Below are positions 25,276 to 37,300 of a stretch of DNA of 64,000 nt, one piece after another. Source of the DNA: Enoplosus armatus (taxonomy: Eukaryota; Chordata; Actinopteri; Centrarchiformes; Enoplosidae); assembly GCF_043641665.1 (NCBI RefSeq), contig NC_092193.1, positions 8,158,001-8,222,000 of the forward strand, in the 5' to 3' direction. The notes below the pieces were generated by a model that was not told where the DNA came from, did no database searches, and worked only from the letters and a program-made list of their open reading frames with translations. The stretch's first letter is position 1; each line of letters starts with the position of its first letter. The position numbers were made by a program, and so were the translations under genes.

Positions 25276-26551
25276 ATATGCCAAGGTTACAATCCAGTGA
25301 GTTATATGGCCATGAAAACACATAAACCATCACCACAGCACCACAGGCAAAAGACGAGGGTGAGATGCTAATTGTCAACAGTCAAGGACAAAGCAAGGAA
25401 TTAGAAACGACAAGACACAAAGAAAGTCTGCTGCTTCTGTGATATGTGGATTTCATCTTAGTTCAAAGAAATGTGTCTGCCACAGGCAAATCGTGGCAGA
25501 CATTTTGTGATCTGCACATGCACAAGCCGTTACTTAATACATAACGTTTGTTCGTTCAGTGTCAGCTAATTTATTAGCTCTTAGTTCAAACTCAGAGCGG
25601 CTGAAATATTTGTTCAAAACTGGACGGAGCATTTTGTTATGTTTGCCATGAAATTTGTCAGTTGCTAGTTTTACTTGTTCTAATGTGGGCCTTGATGGCA
25701 TTTTTAATTATTGAAAATATTGTTCCATAAAGTATGTCACCGTAAATCACTGAAGGCGATTCAGTTACAGGGTAGGATGAGTTCTTATACATTGTTAAAA
25801 GTATAAAGATTTTTTAATTTGTTTCAGACGGAATATGTTAAAGGAAACAAAAGCTGTGTTTTTGACAGTTAAAAACTGTTGTTTGAAGTAATAGTAATAA
25901 TTAATAATACATCATTAATTTACATAGCAATACTTATCAAAGCGCGACCTCAGGCTCATTCAAGGATAATAAGCCCCGGATCTCCACTGATCCTAGAACT
26001 GCCGCTGCAGTCTGGAGGTAAGACTCTGTGGGCACAAGTGACTCTACACATTTGATCCATTATTAATATGAAAATATTGTCAAAATGTTTACACCAGTGT
26101 TAAAACAGAGGATATGTTTTTAATATAGGTTGTTGAAATGGTTCAGAATCTTTTGTTTACAACAAATATATTTTTTTTTATCAGTTTGTAGTTTGTTAAC
26201 AAATATACAGATAAATAAAATGAAAAATAAAATACAATTAAGTATCAATAAATACATTAAGATTCAAATATGCCACAGATAAATGAGAACAGATGGCTTT
26301 CTGTACACTCCAACACACACACACGCACACCTTTTTTTGTTTTAAACCCAGAATAATTTTTACACTTTGATTTGGATGAATGGCCTTTACGATACATTTG
26401 CAGCCATTACAGTTCAAAATGTGTCGCTCTTCATCATCCGTACCAGCACCATGTTTCTCTGGTGCAGCTCCCCACACATAAATACACCAACTGTTCAGCC
26501 ATCCACAATCAAAGCGGATCTTTCATTAACAACAGAATGTGCCACTCCTCC

Positions 26552-27192
26552 TCAAAACATGCTCTGCCTTTTGAAAATCCTCAGCCTGGTCAGGAATGTA
26601 AAGTAGATGAAAGTCAAGCACACCAGCACATTTTTCAACGGGTACAACACAGGAGTTACATAACCAAACACAACAATCAGAGCGACTCGAATGATAAAGA
26701 AAGGAAGGTCCTGCAGAGCAACACCAGCGGACGACAGTAAAGGGTTGTGAGGCGTGACGACCATGCGGAGAGATGACATGAAGGCCAGGATGTAGACGGG
26801 GAACACCCAGGTTGAGTAGAAGACTGACGGCTCTCCTGCCACTCTTACCATCTCCACAGTGTCCAGCCAGAACAGGAAACTGTCCACAAACACCTCTGAC
26901 CTTCCATCCCTCCTCCACAGGAAGCCCAGATGACCAGAGTAGGATCGGGGGCGTGAGGAGGAGTAGTACAGGTAGGCAGCGCTGGGTGCTCTCGAGCCGG
27001 GCGTTGAGCGGCCGGGCGACCCAGCGAGGTCCTGCCATCTGCCCGAGGTGCTGCCATTCATTGCCTCTGGACGGCCTTGGGTCAAACCGTTCTGGCCTTC
27101 ATCAGTGTGCAGCTGGCCCGTTACGGTGGTCACCTGTTCCAGGTGGGTGAGGACGGGGCCTGGCATGTCAAGGTCATCATCCAGGCTGTCTG
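26552..27192 (-). CDS. tmem236: tmem236 coding exon 4 (terminal)
   Basis: It begins DSLDDDLDMPGP after the acceptor TTTGCAG and ends FKRQSMF-stop. The first half is a polar serine- and glycine-rich loop; the second half carries the conserved EVFVDSFLFWLDTVEMVRVA region and the last hydrophobic segments. A variant poly(A) signal ATTAAA lies on the minus strand near 26117-26122. Confidence 0.95.
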
Positions 27193-29883
27193 CTGCAAAT
27201 GACAAGAGCACACACGACACCAGCTGTTACTCTACATAACGTATATGATGAGTCCAGCCAATGTCAAGATCTTTAGTCTTTTTCCATCATATTATGCAGA
27301 GTGCTGTTTCTGTTGTTTAGCCTACCCTCATTGATATAAAAGGGTGGACAAAATAACAGAAACACCTTTCAGTGTAACACAATATAGTTCAACAGCATCA
27401 CAAACTACATCCTCCAAAAAATGTCAATACAGTCAGAAACACTATAACCTTCATGAAGGATTTATTGCAGGACTATTGTATTAGACTACATTAGTTTTAG
27501 CTTGGTCACGACTGTACAGAGCTACAAAAGAACACCCAAATCATCTACTTAAACATATGTTTTCATATTTATTGCTGGCTCTGTAATTGGAGATTTGGGT
27601 GACAAACAAAAGAACAAAATTCAAGTCTTTCCTCATCAGTCATTTAGCAATTTCTTTTCACTGGCTCACTGTGGCCACCTGACAACAAATGCGCATTAAG
27701 TAGTAAACGTTGCAGGTTGTGGGTAAACTGAAAATCAAATATATAGAGATCTCATTTAAGAGCCATCAGTGTGTTGAAATATAATGTGCTTTGAGGGCTT
27801 TTGGGGGGTTGATATTCCCGAAGTGGTTGTTTTGAAATGGTGCTGCAAGATTGTATTAGAGAGGCACATACAGGCATATATCCTGACTATCAGGGCCGGA
27901 TTAGCCTGCTAATGGGCCCGTAGGGAAAAAGTGAGCTGTGGGCCTATTAAAGAGTCTCTGAACCAACAAGTCTACATTGGAATAGTACCATACCAAACAA
28001 TTTTGTAATTTGTCAAATTACCATTACCAGTAATTGTCACACAGACATTCTTTATAATGCCAACAACTTCAAGACTTACATTGTCCAATGAGTTTGCAGG
28101 GGCGAATCCTCTCTATGATATCCACACAGATGAGGGAGACAAGCACCAAGGAAACGGGCAACTCAGCAAAATGGTCAAGCCGGTGTCCTGTGTCCACCTG
28201 CACCTACGGTACAACCGATAACAGCAAACAACAAATATGAATTCAACCGTGGAAAGAACTGATCTGCCAGTCAGAAATCATGAGAGATGAAGCAGGAAGA
28301 AACTAAATCGAAACTCTTCATTATGGCATTTGGCTGGAACGAGAAAGAGGAGCTCCTGCATTCCAAGTTTTATGAAGCCATCCGGTTTTATTGCCCCATC
28401 ATTATGGACGTTAAGATGCTGCTGCATGCCCTTAACACCAGATTAAGAAATATTTAATGTATGAATGTGTCTTTGTGGCCAGATGCTCTTATTTATGTCC
28501 TTGCTGGGTTAATGGCCAACCTGTTATGTTCACTGTGGGTTACTGAATACCCCAGACAGACAGTACAGTCTTGTGACGGCGGACACATCTCCACTGCCTT
28601 TTTCTTACAAATGTAATGGCACCAAAGTCCTTCTCAGCACATGGTGAGAAAATATTTAGATGCAACTTCAAGAAACAAAAATCTCAAGAGACTAGAGTAG
28701 AATTGGGCACAAGCAACGTTTTTCTTTCTCTGTGGTGCAATGTGCCGTGTCAACCGTCGCTCAGTGAATAATTATGGTGCTCTAAACACATTCTCTTACA
28801 CAAGGGGGTCATAAAACGAGCTTGTGCCACAAATGGAGTGTTTACAACAAATATGCCTCTTCAAGGACCCCGTCGGAGCGTGACAGAACAAAACGTCAAC
28901 AGGTGCTCCTCTGGGACCAGAACCATCAGTCTTGATGACATTACCTTGGAGCTGGCTATTAGAATACCAAAGCACGGCAATGTACACAGGAAGATGTACA
29001 CCAGCGCTGTTGGTCTCCTGAAAAACAAAATAGGATGTTTTAGTTCACATTTGAATAACGATCATCCCAGTATGATGAATAATTGTTTCTTTTTCTTTAC
29101 AGTGCTAATCCTATTCCTGATGCTTTGAGTGTTTCCAAAGCCCACTGTGGCCACAAGATACGATTATGGGAGAATGACAAATGTTAGCACAAGTAGTCAT
29201 AAAGTCAGCAAACTGACTCAGTGATGTCAGTCAAAGTGATGTCTAGCTAAAGTTTGCTAATGTTAGCTAACATTAGCCACCATAAGCTACTGGTCATACA
29301 AGACCAAGTGAGGCTGCAGCAGTGAAACCCCCGAGTGTATTGACTTGAGCACGACTGCATTTAATGGCTTTTGAATTAAACATTTCATTTGTAAGAGGAA
29401 GATTGTTATATTTCTTTCAAACAATTACAGTCTCACTTTAAAATTATACATAGAAAACATACAAAATAGGATACTTTGTTAAAGGGTTTGCCTCAAAGGG
29501 TTTGAGTTTGTCATTTTGACTTTGTTCACTTGTCCGCGTCATCTCTCATTTGTTTTTAGGAAAGAAGCATTATCTCGAACATGTAGCACTGTGACACTGA
29601 CTAAACTACTTCCCAACATCTGTACTCACCACTGTGTGATCTCTGAGATGAACCTCCGCCGCTTCAGGATCAGACATTTCAGAGGAACCCACACCAGCAG
29701 GGTCATAGAGGTCACATAGGCGATAGAGGTCGCCACCACCAGCCAGTAGGCCGTTAGATCTCGTCCTTTCACGTCACGTATGAGGCCGGCAAACCTCTCC
29801 ATAATCACAAAGATGGGTACGACGAGGGCTGCAAACTGCAGCACCTCATACAGGATGAGCTTGAGCGTCTTCCCCGAGGGCAT
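26552..29883 (-). CDS. tmem236: TMEM236 transmembrane protein, complete (4 coding exons, 361 aa)
   Basis: The exons join as 29883-29630, 29017-28945, 28197-28080 and 27192-26552, total 1086 bases, 361 codons plus stop; human TMEM236 is about 351 aa. The function is unknown; it is a multi-pass membrane protein. Likely membrane segments are near residues 8-28, 47-70, 89-105 and 117-140, followed by a polar low-conservation loop of roughly 90 residues. A conserved C-terminal half follows with FLFWLDTVEMVRVAG, WVFPVYILAF, LPFFIIRVALIVVFGYVTPV and KNVLVCLTFIYFTFLTRLRIF. MPSGKTLKLILYEVLQFAA was chosen as the start because the family begins here; a longer frame upstream has no similarity. The gene lies between stam and cacnb2 in the same orientation, as in human. 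Confidence 0.95.
27340..27502. repeat. dispersed repeat, copy A (tmem236 intron 3)
   Basis: The last 56 bases (from ACCTTCATGAAGG to TTAGTTTTAGCT) are repeated with few differences at 30527-30586. The start, GGTGGACAAAATAACAGAAACACC, is a repeat end I recall from fish genomes. Confidence 0.7.
28080..28197 (-). CDS. tmem236: tmem236 coding exon 3
   Basis: This 118-base exon encodes VDTGHRLDHFAELPVSLVLV and then SLICVDIIERIRPCKLIGQ, matching human [20 protein letters not shown]. The acceptor is GTGCAG and the donor CAAT|GTAAGT. Confidence 0.93.
28945..29017 (-). CDS. tmem236: tmem236 coding exon 2
   Basis: This 73-base exon encodes RPTALVYIFLCTLPCFGILI followed by ASSK, a hydrophobic segment matching human [20 protein letters not shown]. 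The acceptor is TTTTTCAG and the donor AAG|GTAATG. Confidence 0.93.
29630..29883 (-). CDS. tmem236: tmem236 coding exon 1
   Basis: It encodes MPSGKTLKLILYEVLQFAAL through EITQ plus two bases of the next Trp codon. It contains the first two membrane segments and the basic LILKRRRF that follows them. The donor is CAGTG|GTGAGT. Confidence 0.95.
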
Positions 29884-30049
29884 GGTCCCTGCACACCAGT
29901 TGCTGGTCTGAACTTGGAGCGAAAGACTTTGACAATCATCTCTCACGAAACGAGCCAGTCGAGCCGTTGGACTCTGCACACTGACATTGCTTACACTGCA
30001 CTGGAGGCTGTATTCTTTTATTGCTGAGGTAATGAGGTGGTCATGCTCG

Positions 30050-30060
30050 CCTTTTTATGG
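30050..30060 (-). promoter_or_regulatory. TATA-like box upstream of tmem236
   Basis: The minus strand reads CCATAAAAAGG about 170 bases before the tmem236 start codon, which fits a 5' UTR of roughly 140 bases. A second A/T-rich TATA-like site (AATAAAAGAA) is at about 30012-30022. Neither has been tested; position is the only support. Confidence 0.4.
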
Positions 30061-30461
30061 GCCCACAAAGAAGAGAACTCCCATCCCATAATTTCAAGGA
30101 GAAACTTACGCTGAGCCACAGATACAAAAGTTCTGGAAAAAGTACATTGAGACCCACGTCTATTTTAACAGATGTTCTTTCAGAATAAAATAATAAAGAC
30201 CAAATTGACAATATACAAATAGACAATATTGAAATATAGAAACTTTCTGTGGCATTGCAACAACATTTTAAATGTAATGTTACATTAAATAATTCTTAAT
30301 AATTCCCAATCAAATCACAGTCACATGCTTCATGGCTGCTAAGCAAAATTGTTTTGGACACAGTTCTTCCATCTCTCCTTGTTAGGTCTCATATGCACTG
30401 ATCTCCCTCTAGTGGCAAAGCAGAGGACAACATCTACAACTCCTGAAAACTTGGTCTCAAA

Positions 30462-30515
30462 TGTGAAGTATTTCTCCATAATATATATATATATATTATA
30501 GAGAAATACTTCACA
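30462..30515. repeat. near-perfect 54-base palindrome with AT core
   Basis: The arms begin TGTGAAGTATTTCTC and end GAGAAATACTTCACA around an alternating AT core; 26 of 27 positions pair, the one break being C77 opposite A500. No loop is needed, so it could extrude as a cruciform. Confidence 0.9.
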
Positions 30516-30526
30516 TATCTATATAT

Positions 30527-30625
30527 ACCTTCATGAAGGGAGGATTTATTGCAGGACTGTTGTATTAGACTGCATTAGTTTTAGCTAAGCGTACCTAATT
30601 AAGGGGCAACTGAGTGTATTAACAC
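30527..30625. repeat. dispersed repeat, copy B
   Basis: It matches copy A at 27447-27502 and continues into GTACCTAATTAAGGGGCAACTGAGTGTA, a familiar repeat terminus. It lies directly beside the palindrome. Confidence 0.7.
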
Positions 30626-32956
30626 CTAAAAACGCTTTGTCAGGACGTTGTGGGTGTGGTTTAATCAGATATTAATGGCAGTGGATTAGCAACATATGCA
30701 GAAAAAACCCCACAACTGTCATCGTGTTTTGATTTAAATGTTGCTAAACTCTGATCAGTGTACGGAAATACGTGACAACACCTTTTTCCAACTGACCTTT
30801 GTCTGCTTCAAACCAGTAAGAAAACTGGACAAAAAACACGTGAAATAATCAAATCTGTTCTAACTTCAAAAGAAAAATGTTGAGAAAATAGTTTTTCAGG
30901 GCCTTTAAAATCTCCTGAAAAGCTGTGAAACTCTTTACAAAGTTAAATATAACAATATAAAAACACTTGCAATGCAATGCATCTACAAAGTGCTCTAAAA
31001 ACAGGAAAAACAATTCATATTATTCTGTACATTTGGCCTGGTTTTATTGTGAATACCAATTAATAAGTATGGTTAAAAGAATACATACAAACAGCAGGGT
31101 ACAAGTTTAGACAGAAACTTTACAATTACGATGTTGTTTTTAAAACTTAAAAACAGGCAGCATCTCAATCCTGTGCAATAACATTACATCGGGGCTGCAG
31201 TCCAACACTGTGGTGCAACAAGATGTCACGTTTGGATGATGTGTGATGATTAACTGGCTCCTGGTCCCGTGGTCCCAGAATAGCTGCTACTTTTTATATT
31301 TGATATTTTCAGCCCTCTTTGATCCAACAGATTAACACTATTTCACTCTGGCATTTAGTTAAAGGCAGCAAAACAAATGACTTCCGGTCTTTGAATCAAC
31401 TATAATAATGATAAAATCAAGTTCTGGAGAACAAAATGGCCTCTTCACTACAAAATCCCAGGTGCCGAGCTTAAGTTGTGGGTTGTTTTATATTCTTAAA
31501 AGGTGGCACAGGGATGGCAAGGAGGAGCACATTAGAAAGACAGTATCTCAAGAGAAATTGAAATGACACAAATTTACAGTCGGATCAACACAACGATTTG
31601 CCCTCCAACTGGAAACTCTAGTGTTTAAAACTTCTTCATGATTCCTTCATGTAGCGTCATTCAATATTATACAACAACAGATAAATACTTTTCCTGTTTC
31701 ATCAGCCGTTCGAAATCCAATCAGTATTTGTAAACTCTTTCCCAAAGACTTTTAACATGTAGTAGTATGAAAAGCAATGTATGAGAAGTAGAGTTTGTAC
31801 AACATTTGATCTAAAATGCCTCAAAGTGTCACTGTAACTGATAGCTTAGCGAGGCCTCGGGAAAGACGAGTTTACGAATCCTGACTGCACTTTCCAGAAT
31901 CATAGAAACCTCATTTCAGTTCAGCTTCAGGTAGAATTTGTTTTAGTGTTAGACAGCTCTGAGAAAGGACAAGTTTGAAATGCATGGGGGAGGTTCGATC
32001 TGTTTTGTTTTTTTTCACATTACCATTTGACCCTACAGTACAATAAGCATGTATCAAACACAGAGAGAAATGTCCATGTTCTCCTATGTGAGCGATTTAA
32101 ATATACAACTAAGTTAGGCAGAATATCACATATCCCGCTTTTCTCTGAATACATACATCCTGCACTTCTTCTCCATTTAAAATAGCATAACAATAATCAA
32201 AACATAAATTAAAATGCACTACAAAAAAACATTTCATTTTTAACACTGACTAAAGAGATGCTTTAAAAGACACTGGGGCTGTTCAGAGAGTTCGCCCCTT
32301 AGTAGCCAAGTCTGTGGTACGAGTCTGTTAGTACAGCCCCTGAACGGAGACAGAGCAAACCCTACATCCACCAACAAGGATCCAGGGCTGCTCACTTTGA
32401 AAAGGAAAACTCTGCAGCATGAAGTTAGGAGTCGATCATGTTAAGAAAAGAAAAATATCTTGTTTTCTAGCATGTGAGTGTTTTTTTTTTTGTTTTTTTT
32501 ACTTTGTTCTCTTTGGCTTTTACACCTTTAATTCAGCAGGGACATCATGACTGCAGAGTTCACCTTTAAGGCTGAGAGAAACACCCAGAGCTGTGCTAAC
32601 ATACAGCCCACCCATGAGGTCATCATGTGGCTTCACTACTAGTTCAGTACAGTATATACAAGAGTCATGTGCATGCTTAAATTCCTCTGGTTTCTTTTCC
32701 CTCCAAAAAAACCCCAAAAACAAAGTGGCTTCAGTACTTCTAAAAGTTGGCAACATATACAGAGTGTAGTAGCCTAACGTTTTCAGCATCAATAAAAGTC
32801 CTTTTTCTGATTAAAAAAAAAGAAAGAAATGTTAGTTGATGCCCCCTTTTTTGTCACATGATTAGCAGTTGCTTTAAGTGAGTGAGAAGGATGTGGTGTG
32901 TTGTGGATTTCTCTCCATGTTAGTGTGTCAGTGAAGGTAAATGATCACATACTGCC

Positions 32957-32983
32957 GTTTGTTTGTTTGTTTGTTTGTGTGTT

Positions 32984-33070
<87 letters not shown>
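32957..33070. repeat. (TTTG)n then long (GT)n microsatellite
   Basis: The GT part is about 80 bases, the longest in the window. It lies in the probable stam 3' UTR. Confidence 0.97.
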
Positions 33071-33072
<2 letters not shown>

Positions 33073-33421
33073 AGTGTGCATGTTGAGGGGTGGTGTGAAG
33101 GAGTGCCTCTGTGTATTTCACACTTGATCAAATAGTAATTGCATATATATTTGGTGGTTAGTGGCTACAGTTACACTTGTTTTCTCAAAGCAGGGTTTTT
33201 ATTCAACAGGTCAGTCATTTCTTAATAATTTCCTACGAAGCTTTCAGGAAAGAATTATGGAATTTGATACTAATAATAGGTCAAATATTCTAGATAAACA
33301 GTTCAATTTTCAATTTAATTGCTAGTATAACCTAGAAAGTCATAAGTCAGTGTGCAGTTGGTGAGCTGAACATCCAAAAATATATACAGTATGAAGAATA
33401 AAGCTTCCAATAATACATGAC

Positions 33422-33440
33422 TAATTAATTAATTAATTAA
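33422..33440. repeat. (AATT)n run
   Basis: About five tetranucleotide units. Confidence 0.93.
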
Positions 33441-34157
33441 TATTTATTTAGGTTTAAATAGAGCCTGTCTTTAAAGGAAATTTCTCTGGAAAGAAACAAC
33501 TTCTTGTAAATTCACCTAAAGCCTAACTAAAAGAACTTTGTCTCATTTCTCCTAAAATTGGTAGCAAATGCTGTAGTTCTTCCCGGGTAACTTCCTCGTA
33601 AATTATTTAAAAATTACTGACCCATAAAATAAAGTATTACCACGATTTTTCAATAATCCAATCATAAAAAGAAAGCAATAAATGTCAGCTCTCGTATATA
33701 AAAATGGACAATGCATATATTGCCATCAGATCTAGATTTGGAAGTCACCAGGCTTGAATGATGACCAAAACTTAAAATAAGTGCAACTCAAGATAAAAGT
33801 GCAACTGAAAGCTCCTCCATGTCCTCACATCTGAGTCATGTAAAGACATGAAGAAGAAGAAGAAGAGTGAAAATGCAGAAACATTATGAATTAAGTACAT
33901 GTGTGCTTTGGGGTGAGCGCTTCAGAACAAACCCCTTGTGATCACTTCTATACCTGGAGTGAGAAGTGTAACTGTATATTTATTTAGATTTAACAGTGCC
34001 AAATGTCAAGGTTAGTCTACTCTATTCTAATTGTTTTCCATCCATCTGGTGTTCCACGATAAAACATAATAAAAAGAAATAATCTACGACCACTATTTGA
34101 TCAGGTCTGGTGCATGTGTACGTGTGTGCGTGAGGATTACAGTGATCTCGGGGGGGC

Positions 34158-34389
34158 CTATAGCAAGGCTTTCTCTGAGTAGGGGGCCTGTGAGGCGTCT
34201 GAGGAAGGTGCTATGCTCGGGCCAGAGGGGGTGCTGTAGTTTGGCGTCTGCGTCATGCCTGCATGAGTCGTGCCTGGGGCCGGGCCAGGGGCGCTGGCTG
34301 GGTTCTGGTAGCACTGAACGTCTGCTGGGGCCATGTTGCCTGGAGCTGCAGTGTAGACTGGCGGCTGGCCCATGTACATATGAACGTCA
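34158..34389 (-). CDS. stam: stam coding exon 14 (terminal)
   Basis: It encodes [20 protein letters not shown] through [15 protein letters not shown]. The last residues match human QPYSQKALL. Confidence 0.95.
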
Positions 34390-37300
34390 CTATGAAGAAA
34401 AGTGAAGTAACATTCATTACAATGCTACAGCAATGTGTGTGGAATCATTAAATAGTAGGTGGAAGGTAGAATTCATAATACCGTAAAACTCAAGCCAGTA
34501 TTGGAATAATGTCTCAAATAATAGCCGTGATCAGCACAAACAACTTAGAGCAGCAGAGGGGTGAGTTAGACACGACTCTGTTAGTGTAGAGAGAAATTAG
34601 TGCTCTAATATTAGATTATACTGAATTCATCTGGACAACTAAAAGGTTTTTTTAAGCATTGCATTGCTGTTTTAAATTGGCTACACTTTCTTTTCTTCCT
34701 TGTTAAACAGAACGCGGTCTGGAGAAGAGCAGCAAAGTTTGATAATGTCGCAAACTTGTTATGTGCTTCATTAAACCAGGATAACAACCCACTGGGGAGG
34801 TGAAACTCACCTGGGAGCTGGCTGACCAGGTATAGGGGTTCCAACTGGAAGCTGCTCCATGGGAACAGTGTAACCCTGCACTGCAGGTCCACTCATGGCA
34901 TACGAACCTGATGCAGGCTGACCAGGGTAGACCTGTGGTCAAAAACAAAAAAAAAGATCAACAGCCGTTTAGACCAGTAAACACGGTAAAATAGCAGGTG
35001 GGTAACCAAAGTAAAACTAAACTGACTTTACCTGTTGTGCTGCGTTGGCAGGCTGCTGCATGTAGTACTGTTGGCTCTGCAGCTTGGCATACATGGCGTA
35101 AACTGGATCTTCATTCATTAGCTTGGCATACAAAGACAGAGCTTCCATCACCTTCACATTCAGCTCTGACAGCTCTGAGTGCTTCCTGATTAAACAAACA
35201 CAAACACACAAAGATAATTCGACTTGCTTCACTAAATATTTATGCAACGCTTGAATTACGTAGGTCAGTGTCACATGTTTTATGTCTGCCATCTGCATCT
35301 TCAGATTTTCTATGGGCAAAACATGTCATGTCAGCACAATGTACCTGTCTATGTCCTCCAACTTCTGGTCAATGAGGGGTCCCATTTGATTGCAGGCACC
35401 TGATGAAAAATACAACAAATAGTTGTCTGTTTCATCTGTGGTCAACAATAATCCACGTCATACCAGATTATCTTCTGTATACTGACATTGATTTTAGAAT
35501 TGAATTACTATATTTCAACCCAAACGTCAGCTTACCTTCCAACTGTAGTAACTCGACGCTGTCCGACTGGTTGTCTGTGGGATCTGCACTCTGGATCATC
35601 TGCAGCAGCTGGTCCATTTTGTCCTGAAATATTTCAAAAACATTTCTGTGATGACACTTTCCAGGTACATGTGATGAAACTGAACAAGTTGTTCACACAA
35701 GGGGACTTACCTCATCTATGTATACAGGCTCTTGTTCGGGCTCTATGGTCTCTACCTGGATGTCCTCACTGAACTGTACCGTCTTCTTCTCTGTCTTCAC
35801 TGTAGATTCCCAAATAACAGCGGATGCGGCGGCGGCAGCAAAACAATGTAACAGGAGCAATCAGTTACACATACACAAGAGGTCAGGGTGCGCGGACTTG
35901 ACATTCAGTAATGATCCGATAGCAGCACAAAAGATTGGTCCGGATATCCAATGAAAATAAGTTCAAATCTGATGGTAGCTTTTGACAAATTGTCTTGAAA
36001 TGTAAAGTTTATATTTGTAGAGTGACTTTCTGTGCAACCTGTTGTAACAAGTAGTAACACACAACGCACTCCTAACGTCATTACGTTTGCTGAATGGAGG
36101 TGTTAGTGTCTGCACACGTGCAGTATTTGTGTTTTGAGGGATGACACACTTGCAGAAGCATCAAGCAAAAGAATATGACAAAGCTGCACAAGCAACAAGG
36201 GATAATAAGAAAATAAATTGATGTAATGAAGAAGCGTGACTCAGAACACCAACCAGACGGTAACAAAGCAAAGCTGATAAAACCATGTAATCTATTACAC
36301 TAGATGACCAACCCCTTTCTGAGGGGTTTTAACAATTCATTGAACATTTTAATACATGCACACTAACAATATAACAATATACGCCAAACCTGCATTAAAC
36401 TGCTGACTAGTGTGTGTACCAGAAAGTACAGGAATTCCTTTCACAAATGAAATATAGAGCTCAAATCTCCTATGTCATAATACATCTGACACTGCATAGA
36501 CGATGGAAATTTAGCGAAAAGTGGATAAACAGTGTTGTGGCCACATATAGTAGAATCCATTCTGGCAGCAATGAATGAGGTGTTAAATGCATGGTGAATT
36601 AAAAAGCACATGCGTCATACTACAAGACAATGCCAAGAGCATAAAAGTAGCATGTGAACAGCTTATTAACAGGTCAGCAATTACAGAGGAAAAAATATTC
36701 TGTATCAATACAGCAGACACTCAAAGTGTTTGTATCAGTATCAGAAATGGAAAACGTTATATAAAGCTCTCTAATAAGAGGAAATATGTCCAAGATGCTA
36801 TCAGAGCGATTCTCGTCTGGCTTCCCAGAAGTACAGGAAGTGTGGTTTGTTACTACATGTGATGACCGATGGATCATTTTCTGTCTATGTAACCAACGTC
36901 TTGACTGAACTGGGTTCTTTGTATTGTTTCACCAGCCGTGTGTAAGTGATATAGTGATAAGCATTTCCCACTCTAGCATCAATAAAGCAATATTGCTAAT
37001 GGACTAAAAGGGCTATCAAAAAACTAGAGAGGACATAAGTGGATAAAGGTGTGTTTTGTGTGTGTGTGTGTACTCACTCATCTCAGGCTCTGCAGTGAGG
37101 TCAGCTGTAACAAAGTTAGAGGGGAACAACCCCACTCCCTGGTATGTTTCCCCTTTCCACCAGTTTGGGTCACTGAGATTAAAAAAAAATTCAAAAAATT
37201 CAGTACAAATCTAAATTTAAAGTCTTCTCTGTACTGCATTAAGATCTCATATACATTTTATTAAATCCTGAAATGTAATTTTGGAGATAATTCAACAGGA

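Larger units (their letters stand above)
22891..26551. other. cacnb2 upstream / tmem236 downstream intergenic region
   Basis: No coding exon is seen. In human, MRC1 and SLC39A12 would lie here, but no lectin or zinc-transporter motif is visible. It contains several (GT)n/(CT)n tracts (23275-23298, 23793-23882, 25190-25275), homopolymer runs and a fragment of a common fish repeat (24440-24640). Confidence 0.55.
31040..34157 (-). other. stam: stam 3' flank / probable long 3' UTR
   Basis: No coding exon is seen. Minus-strand AATAAA hexamers occur at about 33979-33984, 33443-33448, 33198-33203 and 31043-31048, so the 3' UTR could end at any of these. If it reaches the last, the transcript would carry the long CA tract at 32989-33070 (CA on the minus strand). 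The real end cannot be read from sequence alone. Confidence 0.4.

Noticed and set aside
26526..27150. Long frames overlapping tmem236 exon 4 in other registers and on the plus strand
   Set aside because: They are shadows of the real tmem236 frame, which alone matches the family and splices in phase.
32898..33135. Cys-Val / His-Thr repeat proteins
   Set aside because: They are translations of the (GT)n microsatellite, as are the similar frames near 280, 14300, 16970, 17840, 23800 and 25200.
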